Shown: positions 24,841 to 34,101, numbered from the stretch's first letter. The stretch is DNA of 64,000 nt from Pseudomonadota bacterium (GCA_023422775.1 JAFAGM010000091.1:121269-185268), one strand, 5' to 3'. Translations and numbers: made by a program. Notes: a model not told the origin generated them from the letters alone.

Positions 24841-25076
24841 TCAGGCCGCGATATCGTTCGACTGGATCCGCTTGACGCCGGCCTTGGTCATGTCGGCCCA
24901 GGCCTTGGCGAGCGAGCCCTGGGTATCGATGCCGCGGCAGGCGTCTTCGACCACGTAGGTTTCAAAGCCTGCCTTGCGCGCATCGAGTGCGCTCCATGCC
25001 ACGCAGAAGTCGGTGGCGAGCCCGGCCAGGACCAGCCGCTTCACCTTGCGCGCCTTGAGGTAGGCGGCGGTCAGCC
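24841..25076 (-). pseudogene. pncA: Truncated nicotinamidase (pncA) C-terminal remnant
   Basis: Only the last ~78 codons of an isochorismatase-type nicotinamidase are left: LTAAYLKARKVKRLVLAGLATDFCVAWSALDARKAGFETYVVEDACRGI and the end. The catalytic cysteine of the family is in ATDFCVAW and is preserved, but the N-terminal two thirds, with the catalytic Asp and metal-binding Asp/His residues, are missing. The remnant begins within a few bases of the stop of the adjacent secreted-protein gene, in a different frame. Family members are about 210-240 residues. A deletion that joined two genes explains the junction; an intact pncA may exist elsewhere. Confidence 0.8.
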
Positions 25077-26009
25077 GCGCGGCTGGATGCCGTCGCGCAC
25101 GGCGCGGAAGCGCGGAAACGCCGTGCTCCAGTTGTCGCGCGGCGAAGAGCCGATGATGCGCATCGAGGTCTGCCCCCCGAACCGCAGCCACTGCACGATG
25201 GTCACCGGCGTGTTGTTCTTGCCGCTGACGGCATCGATCCGCGTCTCGTAGCCGGGCTGGCCATCGATGCGGACCGGCTCGGACATCGTGATCTTGCCCT
25301 CGCGCACGCCGGGAATCGTGGCTGCGATCTGCTGCGCGAAGCGGCCGCGATCGTCGGGCGTTGCCGGCGTCGAACTGATCAGGCCAAGGATCATGAAGGG
25401 CGCGGTCTCGAAGCCGGATTTCTCGTCGCCGTCGGAGAGGATGAGCGCTGCGCCCGGCGCCAGCGTGCGAACGTTCTTGAAGCTCGACAGTTCGCGGATC
25501 TTGAACGGCATCAGCCCGAGTTGCTCCTCGACCGGCACCTCGTTGCGGAGGACGGCGGTCTTGAACATCTGGCGCACGGCGTCGTCGGTGTAGATCCTGG
25601 AAGCGTTCTCGGGCACCTGCACGGCGACGTAGCCGGAGAAGGTGGGGCCCGGCAGGATCATCGAATAGCGCTTGACGTTGCCGGCGCCATCCTTGGCGCT
25701 TTCGACGGTGTAGTAGGCGAGCCCTGCCGAGGTCTCGATGCTCTCCGGCTTGATGCCGCCGGCGCCGCCGGGATTGGCCTTGAAGGCATTGGCGACCTCG
25801 CCATAGGCCTCGGCGGGCAGGTCCGCGATCAGGACCTTCACGCCCTGATCCTCGGTCTCGAATCCGGGAAATGTCCTGGCCTTGTTGAGGCCGACCAGCG
25901 GCGTCATGCCGACCCTGGCGCCCGGCGGGAAGACCGGATCTGCGGCGAACGCGGAAGATGCTGCACCGATGACGAGGGCGACCGCAGCGAGGTATCGAAG
26001 TAGCTTCAT
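25071..26009 (-). CDS. Secreted hypothetical protein
   Basis: 312 residues from ATG 26009; the signal peptide is MKLLRYLAAVALVIGAASSAFA. The mature protein has repeated alpha/beta blocks (VPVEEQLGLMPFKIREL, FMILGLISSTPATPDDRGRFAQQI, ITMSEPVRIDGQPGYETRIDA) similar in style to DUF1795-like or PsbP-like periplasmic proteins, but I do not recognise it firmly. Its last codons sit at the junction with the pncA remnant, and the end (RFRAVRDGIQPRG) looks natural, so this gene seems intact. Confidence 0.72.
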   Translation of the reverse strand: MKLLRYLAAVALVIGAASSAFAADPVFPPGARVGMTPLVGLNKARTFPGFETEDQGVKVLIADLPAEAYGEVANAFKANPGGAGGIKPESIETSAGLAYYTVESAKDGAGNVKRYSMILPGPTFSGYVAVQVPENASRIYTDDAVRQMFKTAVLRNEVPVEEQLGLMPFKIRELSSFKNVRTLAPGAALILSDGDEKSGFETAPFMILGLISSTPATPDDRGRFAQQIAATIPGVREGKITMSEPVRIDGQPGYETRIDAVSGKNNTPVTIVQWLRFGGQTSMRIIGSSPRDNWSTAFPRFRAVRDGIQPRG

Positions 26010-26150
26010 GAAAGATCTACCGGGTTTGCATTGAGACCGCCCAACGATCGGCCGTGCAGCCAACGATTCAAAGCTGTGACGGCACCCCGTGGACGGGGGT
26101 CGTTCAGTCGGCCCGCTTTTAGCGGTTTTGATGGTCCTGCAACAGGGCAG

Positions 26151-26185
26151 GGCGGGCTTCCGTTCCTTCGGAACGCCCGCTTTTC
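26151..26185 (+). terminator. Orphan intrinsic-terminator-like hairpin
   Basis: CGTTCC (26161-26166) pairs with GGAACG (26170-26175) around TTC, extended by GCGGG with CCCGC across a 4-nt bulge, and TTTTC follows. It reads as a plus-strand terminator, yet no plus-strand gene ends here; the nearest upstream gene is on the minus strand. It lies in the 566-bp gap 26010-26575, in which I see no protein-coding gene. Confidence 0.4.
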
Positions 26186-26442
26186 GGGGCGATTTTGCCC
26201 GGCCTCCGCGCTTTTTTTAGGCAGGCCGTCGCGGCCAAATACCGCGTCCCCGCCGCAGGCCGGCGAGCGGCCGCGGCGATGGCGCATTGCCGGCAGGCTG
26301 GATTTGGCGGCATGCGAGGCGGTTCGCGCCGGCTGCCATTCGTGGTTTCTTAACGCCGCCGAAGGAGACGGAATCCGATCTGCCCCGGCTGACACAATCT
26401 TTCAAACGTCAGGCTTTTCAGGCCTTAAGGTTGCGTTCGGTC

Positions 26443-26470
26443 CTTGCGGGGCCAACCCCCCCTCCTATAT
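26443..26470 (+). promoter_or_regulatory. RpoH (sigma-32) type promoter of dnaK
   Basis: CTTG at 26443-26446, exactly 17 bases, then CCTATAT at 26464-26470. This fits the alphaproteobacterial RpoH pattern CTTG-N17/18-CYTATNT. It lies 105 bp before the dnaK ATG, leaving an untranslated leader of about 100 nt. Heat-shock control of dnaKJ by sigma-32 is established in Bradyrhizobium japonicum, which agrees. Confidence 0.8.
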
Positions 26471-26575
26471 GAGGCTCATCGTCGCAATATCGCGAGTATG
26501 TGAACTTTGGGGGTTCGGTTAGGTGCGCCGTCCAGGGCCCAGCCAACCTGCCGCAACAAGAAGGATATGAGGACC

Positions 26576-28477
<1,902 letters not shown>

Positions 28478-28491
28478 GCAGGCTTTGGATC

Positions 28492-28552
28492 ATGACCCCC
28501 ACGCCAAAGAGCGCAAGCGCAGCGTCTCGATGGGTGGGGGTCATTTTTCTTT
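28492..28552 (+). terminator. Terminator/attenuator between dnaK and dnaJ
   Basis: Perfect 11-bp arms ATGACCCCCAC (28492-28502) and GTGGGGGTCAT (28534-28544) with a 31-nt loop, directly followed by TTTTCTTT. It lies 14 bp after the dnaK stop and 64 bp before the dnaJ ATG. Partial termination here would lower DnaJ relative to DnaK. Confidence 0.75.
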
Positions 28553-28615
28553 AAGCCGAAGGCTGCATCTTTTCGGCTCCTTCGGTACGAAGGCGAATTC
28601 GGGCGGGTTTGACTG

Positions 28616-29749
28616 ATGTCCACCAAGCGCTGCTATTACGAAACCCTGGAAGTTGAGCGGAACGCGGACGACGGCAAGCTCAAGGCGGCCTTCCGCAAGC
28701 TGGCGATGAAATGGCATCCGGACAAGAATCCGGGCGATGCTACCAGCGAAGTGAAGTTCAAGGAAATCAACGAAGCCTATGAAGTCCTCAAGGACGGCGA
28801 GAAGCGCGCCGCCTATGACCGCTACGGCCATGCCGCGTTCGAACAGGGCATGGGCGGCGGCGGTCCCGGCTTCGGCGCCGGCTTCGCCTCGTCGTTTTCA
28901 GACATTTTCGAGGACTTGTTCGGCATGGCCGGGCAGCGCGGGCGCGGCGGCGGACGCGAGCGCGGCGCCGATCTGCGCTACAACATGGAAATCACGCTGG
29001 AGGAAGCCTATCTCGGCAAGACCGCGCAGATCGAGATTCCGGTCTCGGTCACCTGCGAGCCCTGTTCCGGCACGGGCGCCAAGGCCGGCACCAAGCCGAA
29101 GAACTGCTCGGTTTGCGGCGGGCAGGGACGGGTACGGCAAGCCCAGGGCTTCTTCACGCTGGAACGTACCTGCCCCGGCTGTCAGGGCCGCGGCCAGATG
29201 ATCGAGGATGCCTGCCCCAACTGCGCAGGCTCCGGACGGGTGACGCGCGACCGGACCTTGTCGGTCAACATCCCGCAAGGCGTCGAGGACGGCACCCGCA
29301 TCCGGCTGGCCGGCGAAGGCGAGGCGGGCGTCCGCGGCGGGCCGCCCGGCGATCTCTACATTTTCCTGTCGCTTTCGACGCACGAGTTCTTCCAGCGCGA
29401 CGGTGCCGATCTGCATTGCCGAGTCCCGATCTCGATGGTGGCGGCGGCCCTCGGCGGCGATTTCGAGGTCCCGACCATCGACAAGGGCAAGACCAAGGTG
29501 AAAGTGCCGCCAGGAACCCAGTCCGGCCGGCGTTTCCGCATCGCGTCAAAAGGCATGCCGGTGCTGCGTTCGCGCCAGACCGGCGATATGTATGTCCAGG
29601 TCATGGTGGAAACGCCGCAGAATCTGACCAAGAAGCAGCAGGAATTGCTGGCCGAGTTCGAAAAGCTGTCGTCCGGCGCCACGCAGCCGGAAGCGGCGGG
29701 CTTCTTCACTAAGGTCAAGGATTTCTTCGGCAACCGCGCGAGTTCCTGA
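28616..29749 (+). CDS. dnaJ: Co-chaperone DnaJ
   Basis: 377 residues. The N-terminal J domain has the HPD motif (KWHPDKNPG), followed by a Gly/Phe region (GGGGPGFGAGF), four zinc-binding CxxCxGxG repeats (CEPCSGTG, CSVCGGQG, CPGCQGRG, CPNCAGSG), the C-terminal substrate-binding domain and a dimerisation tail. It stimulates DnaK ATP hydrolysis and delivers clients. ATG 28616. The CCTGACCGC end is followed by a weak 7-bp hairpin at 29769-29791. Confidence 0.97.
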   Translation: MSTKRCYYETLEVERNADDGKLKAAFRKLAMKWHPDKNPGDATSEVKFKEINEAYEVLKDGEKRAAYDRYGHAAFEQGMGGGGPGFGAGFASSFSDIFEDLFGMAGQRGRGGGRERGADLRYNMEITLEEAYLGKTAQIEIPVSVTCEPCSGTGAKAGTKPKNCSVCGGQGRVRQAQGFFTLERTCPGCQGRGQMIEDACPNCAGSGRVTRDRTLSVNIPQGVEDGTRIRLAGEGEAGVRGGPPGDLYIFLSLSTHEFFQRDGADLHCRVPISMVAAALGGDFEVPTIDKGKTKVKVPPGTQSGRRFRIASKGMPVLRSRQTGDMYVQVMVETPQNLTKKQQELLAEFEKLSSGATQPEAAGFFTKVKDFFGNRASS

Positions 29750-29871
29750 CCGCACGCACGCGAGACATGCGGGCGCCGAGTGATCGCCCGCAGTCATGAT
29801 TCATTCAGCTTGTACATGATGTTATCGCCGGATCGAGGGCACTTTGGCTGATCTTGCGCGTTACCGTTTGG

Positions 29872-29899
29872 CTTGACCATGCCCCCGTCGACCTATACC
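29872..29899 (+). promoter_or_regulatory. Candidate pmtA promoter
   Basis: CTTGACC (29872-29878) followed at about 15-16 bases by CCTATACC (29892-29899). It can be read as an RpoH-like CTTG...CYTAT pair with one base less spacing, or as a housekeeping TTGACC...TATACC pair with short spacing. It lies 59 bp before the pmtA ATG. Weak, sequence-only call. Confidence 0.4.
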
Positions 29900-29957
29900 T
29901 GTTTATGACTGTTTTCTGACATTCCCCGCTTTGTTGGCGGTCCCGCCTGGTAGCGAC

Positions 29958-30557
29958 ATGCCTTTGCAATCGTCCGTGCGCGCGTTGAAGAAGCCCCGTC
30001 TTGACGACGAGGTTCGCTTCCTTCGTTCATGGATCGAAAAACCGCTGCACATGGGCGCGGTGATGCCGTCGAGCAAGTTGCTTGCCCGGACCATGGCCGA
30101 ATATGTCGATGTCGAATCCGATGGTCCTGTCGTCGAACTTGGGCCCGGGACCGGCGCGATCACCAACGCGCTGATCGAACACGGCGTCGATCAGAAGCGG
30201 CTCGTGCTGGTCGAGTATAATCCGGGTTTCTGCGCCCTGCTGCGCGATCGTTATCCGCAAGCCAGGGTGGTGCAAGGCGATGCCTATGCGCTTCGCGCTT
30301 CCCTCGCGGGCGTGCTGGATGTGCGGGCCTCCGCGGTGGTCTCCGGCCTGCCGCTGGTCACCAAGCCGATGCTGACGCGCCTGAAGCTGATCCGCGACGC
30401 CTTCACCGCGCTCGCGCCGGGCGCGCCTTTCGTGCAATTCACCTATTCGGTCGCGCCGCCGATTCCCAAATCGTTGCCGGGCGTGTCCACGGAAGCCTCC
30501 GAGCGGATCTGGATGAACCTTCCGCCCGCGCGGGTCTGGGTGTATCGCAAGGGCTGA
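29958..30557 (+). CDS. pmtA: Phosphatidylethanolamine N-methyltransferase PmtA
   Basis: 199 residues from ATG 29958 (a TTG at 29931 would add nine). Small class I SAM methyltransferase of the Sinorhizobium PmtA type: RFLRSWIEKPLHMGAVMPSS, SAM loop VVELGPGTGAIT, ISGVPL-like VVSGLPLVTKPM, and the C-terminus PPARVWVYRKG. It adds methyl groups to phosphatidylethanolamine on the way to phosphatidylcholine. It follows dnaJ, the same neighbourhood known for pmtA in B. japonicum. The rRNA adenine dimethylase-like fold explains alternative annotations as KsgA-like. Confidence 0.88.
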   Translation: MPLQSSVRALKKPRLDDEVRFLRSWIEKPLHMGAVMPSSKLLARTMAEYVDVESDGPVVELGPGTGAITNALIEHGVDQKRLVLVEYNPGFCALLRDRYPQARVVQGDAYALRASLAGVLDVRASAVVSGLPLVTKPMLTRLKLIRDAFTALAPGAPFVQFTYSVAPPIPKSLPGVSTEASERIWMNLPPARVWVYRKG

Positions 30558-30602
30558 TGCCGCGTATTCGCGCGGCGGTTCTGCCCGAATACGAATTCAA
30601 AT

Positions 30603-31181
30603 ATGTCGGCACTGAAAATCCTCGTGATCCCGGGATCGCTGCGCACAGGCTCGCTCAATGCGAGGCTGGCGGCCGTCGCCGCCCATGAGCTCGCGCAATC
30701 CGGCGCCGACGTCACCCGGATCTCGCTCGCCGATTATCCGCTGCCGATCTACGACGGCGACCTGCAGGCGAAATCGGGCGTGCCGAGGCACGCGGTCAAT
30801 CTGAAGCGCATGATGTCGGCCCATCATGGCGTCCTGATCGTGACGCCCGAATACAATTCCTCGGTGCCGCCGCTGGTCAAGAACACCCTCGACTGGGTCA
30901 GCCGGGTCCAGGACGCGCACGAGAGCCGCGGGCAGGTTTTTCGCGACCGGGTGTTTGCGATTGCCTCTGCATCGGGCGGGCGGCTCGGCGGCGCCCGCGC
31001 GCTGGCGGCGCTGCGGCTCATTCTCTCGGCATGCCACGCCACCGTGATCGCAAACCAGCTTGCGCTGCCGTTCGCCGACGACGCCTATGACGAGATGGAC
31101 AGGCTGAAGCATTCGGCCGACAGCGAGGCATTGAAAGCGTTGGTGCGGCAGCTGATCGACGTTTCCCAACGCATGATGTGA
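30603..31181 (+). CDS. NADPH-dependent FMN reductase family protein
   Basis: 192 residues. Flavodoxin-like fold with the FMN phosphate loop VIPGSLRTGSLN and the second loop TPEYNSSVPPLVKNTLDWVSR typical of the ChrR/ArsH/azoreductase-like NAD(P)H:FMN oxidoreductases. Substrate cannot be inferred: quinones, chromate or azo dyes are typical in vitro. It is 45 bp after pmtA and 6 bp before pyrF. Confidence 0.87.
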   Translation: MSALKILVIPGSLRTGSLNARLAAVAAHELAQSGADVTRISLADYPLPIYDGDLQAKSGVPRHAVNLKRMMSAHHGVLIVTPEYNSSVPPLVKNTLDWVSRVQDAHESRGQVFRDRVFAIASASGGRLGGARALAALRLILSACHATVIANQLALPFADDAYDEMDRLKHSADSEALKALVRQLIDVSQRMM

Positions 31182-31187
31182 GGTGAC

Positions 31188-31898
31188 ATGCAGCCAGCCA
31201 GTATCGCACCAAAGGACCGCCTGATCGTAGCGCTCGACTTGCCCGGCGTTACCGAGGCGGAGGCGCTGATCGCGCGACTCGGCGACAGCGTGAGCTTCTA
31301 CAAGATCGGCTATCAACTCGGATATGCCGGCGGCCTGGCTCTGGCGCAGCAACTGGCGAAGTCGGGCAGGAAGGTCTTCATCGATCTCAAGCTGCACGAC
31401 ATCGGCAACACGGTGGGGCGCGGTGTCGAGAGCGTCGCCAAACTGGGGGCGACCTTCCTCACGGTGCACGCCTATCCGCAGACCATGAAGGCCGCGGTCG
31501 AGGCGCGCGCAGGATCAAGCCTGAAAATTCTCGCCGTCACCGTGCTGACGTCCTACGACGATGCGGATCTCCACGCCGCCGGCTATCGCCTCAACGTGTC
31601 GGACCTGGTCGAGGCGCGGGCGCAGCAGGCGCAGGTGCTCGGCGTCGACGGGCTCGTCAGTTCGCCGGAAGAGGCGGTCAGCCTGCGCAAGATCGTCGGC
31701 CACCAGATGACGCTGGTAACGCCGGGCATTCGCCCCGCAGGCGCGGCGACCGGCGACCAGAAGCGCATCATGACGCCGGCGCGCGCGATCGCGGCCGGCG
31801 CCGATTATCTCGTGGTCGGACGCCCGATCACGGAAGCCGCCGATCCCAGGGCCGCGGCGGATGCCATTCAGGCGGAAATCAAGCAGGCCCTGAGATAG
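31188..31898 (+). CDS. pyrF: Orotidine 5'-phosphate decarboxylase PyrF
   Basis: 236 residues. Converts OMP to UMP, the last step of de novo pyrimidine synthesis. The catalytic Lys-Asp network lies in FIDLKLHDIGNT, and the phosphate-binding end is VTPGIRPAG and DYLVVGRPI. ATG 31188 has GAGGTGA immediately upstream. Downstream is a family D repeat followed by a strong palindrome. Confidence 0.96.
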   Translation: MQPASIAPKDRLIVALDLPGVTEAEALIARLGDSVSFYKIGYQLGYAGGLALAQQLAKSGRKVFIDLKLHDIGNTVGRGVESVAKLGATFLTVHAYPQTMKAAVEARAGSSLKILAVTVLTSYDDADLHAAGYRLNVSDLVEARAQQAQVLGVDGLVSSPEEAVSLRKIVGHQMTLVTPGIRPAGAATGDQKRIMTPARAIAAGADYLVVGRPITEAADPRAAADAIQAEIKQALR

Positions 31899-31980
31899 AG
31901 CGTTTTCCAGCGAAGCATGCCCTCGGACTTGATCCGGGGGTGGAAACCGGTTCGCGTGAAGAAAACGCGTCAAAACAAAA
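31899..31980. repeat. Intergenic repeat family D, copy 2
   Basis: Reverse complement of the element at 23931-24010, starting GCGTTTTCCAGCGAAGCATG and ending CAAAACAAAA. It follows the pyrF stop by one base, so it is in the 3' untranslated region. The two copies are in opposite orientations about 8 kb apart. Confidence 0.78.
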
Positions 31981-31981
31981 C

Positions 31982-32024
31982 CTGGAGCCCCGTTCCGATT
32001 CAATCGGAACGGAAAAGGCTCCAG
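31982..32024. repeat. Extended palindrome after pyrF
   Basis: CCGTTCCGATT (31990-32000) and AATCGGAACGG (32002-32012) are perfect 11-bp complements around a single base. Outer arms CTGGAGCC and GGCTCCAG extend the symmetry. It sits directly beside the family D repeat. A hairpin with a single-base loop would not form fully in RNA, so a few central pairs stay open. There is no T-run on the plus strand. Confidence 0.7.
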
Positions 32025-32056
32025 CAGACTGACGAAACAAGAAACGGGAGAGTGAA

Positions 32057-32359
32057 ATGGCGAAGGGATACTGGATCGGTCGCGTCGATGTTAACAGCGA
32101 TGAGGGCTACAAACCCTATGCGGCGGCCAATCCCGCGATCTTCAAGAAGTTCGGCGGGCGTTATGTCGTGCGCGGCGGCAACTTCACCGCGGTCGAGGGG
32201 CAGAGCCGCTCGCGCAACGTCGTCATCGAGTTCGACAGCTACGAGAAGGCGCTGGCTTGCTACAATTCACCGGAATACCAGGCCAACATCAAGGTGCGGC
32301 AACCGCATTCGATCGCGGATCTCATCGTGATCGAAGGCTATGACGGTCCGCAGCCCTGA
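32057..32359 (+). CDS. DUF1330 family protein
   Basis: 100 residues, a dimeric alpha+beta barrel-like protein. Conserved features are GYWIGRVDV, KFGGRYVVRGG, and VVIEFDSYEKALACYNSPEYQ. DUF1330 members are small cytoplasmic proteins with no firmly known reaction. The ATG at 32057 has GGGAGAG upstream. It is isolated between the pyrF repeats and two hairpins; it is probably a single-gene transcript. Confidence 0.88.
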   Translation: MAKGYWIGRVDVNSDEGYKPYAAANPAIFKKFGGRYVVRGGNFTAVEGQSRSRNVVIEFDSYEKALACYNSPEYQANIKVRQPHSIADLIVIEGYDGPQP

Positions 32360-32366
32360 TCGGAAA

Positions 32367-32397
32367 CGGCAAGCCGGTCTGTCGTGCCGGCTTGCCG
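32367..32397 (+). terminator. Hairpin terminator after the DUF1330 gene
   Basis: Perfect 11-bp arms CGGCAAGCCGG (32367-32377) and CCGGCTTGCCG (32387-32397) around a 9-nt loop, eight bases after the stop. The following bases are GCCCCA, so there is no T-run; termination may be inefficient or the hairpin may serve as a 3' end stabiliser. Confidence 0.6.
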
Positions 32398-32492
32398 GCC
32401 CCATCGCATCAAGAAATATGTGCGAATGTTTCCGGCCGCGCCTGGCCCAATGGTTCCTGCCGCAAAGGCAAGTAACTGACGTTCATTCCTGA

Positions 32493-32526
32493 AGCGAGCA
32501 CATGGCCTGCGGGCCATGTGCTCGCT
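32493..32526. promoter_or_regulatory. Perfect 15-bp hairpin upstream of the RTX gene
   Basis: Arms AGCGAGCACATGGCC (32493-32507) and GGCCATGTGCTCGCT (32512-32526) are exact complements around TGCG. It lies 234 bp upstream of the RTX gene in a 400-bp gap (32360-32759) that has no coding gene I can support. A terminator is possible (TTTCTTTTG begins 10 bases later), or a DNA palindrome bound by a regulator. A shorter symmetric site TCCCCA-AA-TGGGGA follows at 32544-32557. Confidence 0.6.
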
Positions 32527-32729
32527 AACACGCATTTCTTTTGTCCCCAAATGGGGATTGCAGCGCCGCTGGATAATCATCAAAGGTTGCCACCGTGCCC
32601 CATTATCGATCCGTGGGGCTCCACATCGATCGTGACGGAATCGAACCAATACAAACACAAAATCCGACGTGCATGACGGGCCGCGAGCGGGCCCGTATCG
32701 CGGACGGCTGTGCGCAAACGGCAATGCGT

Positions 32730-32759
32730 AAGGAGTAGACACCGCAAGGAGTAGACACC
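32730..32759 (+). promoter_or_regulatory. Duplicated ribosome-binding site of the RTX gene
   Basis: The 14-mer AAGGAGTAGACACC occurs twice, at 32730-32743 and 32746-32759, directly before the ATG at 32760. Each copy carries a strong AAGGAG Shine-Dalgarno; only the second is at the right distance (8 bases) from the start. The duplication may act as a standby site for ribosome loading. Confidence 0.75.
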
Positions 32760-34064
32760 ATGGCACTCATTATCGGAACGCCCGGCGACGACGTATTACT
32801 CGGCACGGCATTGGACGACGAGATTTTCGGTCTGCAAGGCAATGACACCATCACCGGTTTGGCCGGTAACGACCTCGCCAATGGTGGCGCAGGTGACGAC
32901 AATATCGACGGCGGCGCCGGTGACGATACCCTCAACGGCAACGCCGGCAACGATACCATCGTCGGCGGCGACGGCGATGACACCATCTCGGGGGGAGCCG
33001 GCGACGATATGCTGTCGGGGAATGACGGCAACGACACGATCGATGGAAACGCCGGCAACGACATCATCGACGGCGGAGCCGGCGATGACGAACTGTCCGG
33101 TGGGGCGGGCGCCGACGACATCCACGGCGGAACTGGAAATGATGACATCAGCGGCAACGCCGGCGCCGATACCCTTTGGGGCGATGCCGGCGACGACACG
33201 CTGGATGGCGGCACGGGCGACGACGTGTTGAATGGCGGTCTCGGCGACGACACGCTCAACGGCGGCCTTGGCGACGACACCCTGAACGGCAACGAGGGAG
33301 CCGATACGCTCAACGGCGGCCCGGGCAACGACGAATTGAACGGCGGCGTCGATAACGACGTGCTGAACGGCGGCACCGGCGACGATACGCTCAACGGCGA
33401 CGAAGGCGACGACACCATGCACGGGGACGCCGGAGCGGACGCCATGGATGGCGGCGCGGGCAACGATACGATGTTCGGCGACAATGGCGCCGACATCATG
33501 GCCGGCGGCGCGGGCAATGACATCATGAGCGGCGGCGCCGGAGATGACGAGCTCGACGGCGGCACCGGCAACGATACGCTGGACGGCGATGCCGGCGACG
33601 ACACGCTCGACGGCGGCGCCGGTGTCGATGAACTCAATGGCGGTACCGGCGACGATACGCTCACGGGCGGCGCCGGCAACGACTCCCTGAGCGGTGGCGA
33701 TGGCGATGACGAGTTGGACGGCGGCAACGGTGCCGACCAGCTCGACGGCGGTCTCGGCGACGATATGTTGACAGGCGGTGCGGGCACCGACACGCACAAT
33801 TTCGGTGACGGTACTGCCACCAACTTCGGTGACGATGAAATCACTGACCTCAGCTTTGCCGACGGCGATGAGGTTGTCGTCGACGCCGAAGCGGGATTCG
33901 ACCCGAACACGGTCGTGGTCACTGACGACGGCACCGACACGGTTCTCGACTTCGGCTTCGGCACCATCACGCTCGACGGCATTACCGGTGGCGCCGGAAC
34001 GGAATTTGAGTCGATCGACGACATCAACACTGCGGCAGGTTATGACGCTGTCGTAGTCGTCTGA
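32760..34064 (+). CDS. RTX calcium-binding repeat protein, 38 tandem nonapeptides
   Basis: 434 residues. After MALII the protein consists of 38 back-to-back nonapeptides of the form GGxGxDxUx (residues about 6-347) without interruption, then an 80-residue acidic C-terminal region ending in DAVVVV. RTX repeats bind Ca2+ and fold outside the cell; the C-terminus is the usual type I secretion signal. No catalytic or adhesive domain is present at either end. The product is very acidic and has no cysteine. The secretion ATPase and fusion protein follow directly, so they are its likely exporter. Function is unknown; a calcium-dependent surface or matrix protein is one possibility. Confidence 0.92.
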   Translation: MALIIGTPGDDVLLGTALDDEIFGLQGNDTITGLAGNDLANGGAGDDNIDGGAGDDTLNGNAGNDTIVGGDGDDTISGGAGDDMLSGNDGNDTIDGNAGNDIIDGGAGDDELSGGAGADDIHGGTGNDDISGNAGADTLWGDAGDDTLDGGTGDDVLNGGLGDDTLNGGLGDDTLNGNEGADTLNGGPGNDELNGGVDNDVLNGGTGDDTLNGDEGDDTMHGDAGADAMDGGAGNDTMFGDNGADIMAGGAGNDIMSGGAGDDELDGGTGNDTLDGDAGDDTLDGGAGVDELNGGTGDDTLTGGAGNDSLSGGDGDDELDGGNGADQLDGGLGDDMLTGGAGTDTHNFGDGTATNFGDDEITDLSFADGDEVVVDAEAGFDPNTVVVTDDGTDTVLDFGFGTITLDGITGGAGTEFESIDDINTAAGYDAVVVV

Positions 34065-34075
34065 CATCCGGTTTG

Positions 34076-34101
34076 GCGGGGCGGCTGCCGGGCCGCCCCG
34101 C
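34076..34101 (+). terminator. Terminator-like hairpin between RTX gene and exporter
   Basis: Perfect 10-bp GC-only arms GCGGGGCGGC (34076-34085) and GCCGCCCCGC (34092-34101) around a 6-nt loop, followed by TTCTGCCTT. Placed 11 bp after the RTX stop and 45 bp before the ATPase start, it could let the secreted protein be made in excess of its exporter, or protect the 3' end of the RTX mRNA. Confidence 0.65.

Noticed and set aside
26031..26522. 163-codon plus-strand frame in the dnaK upstream gap
   Set aside because: Composition is not protein-like, it crosses the dnaK promoter, and no start signal is seen.
32796..34030. Long minus-strand frames opposite the RTX gene
   Set aside because: They mirror the 27-bp repeat composition; a repetitive GC-rich array keeps several frames open by chance.
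33000..34064. Secreted RTX protease, lipase or toxin
   Set aside because: No HExxH, GxSxG or other catalytic motif and no domain besides repeats and the C-terminal secretion region.
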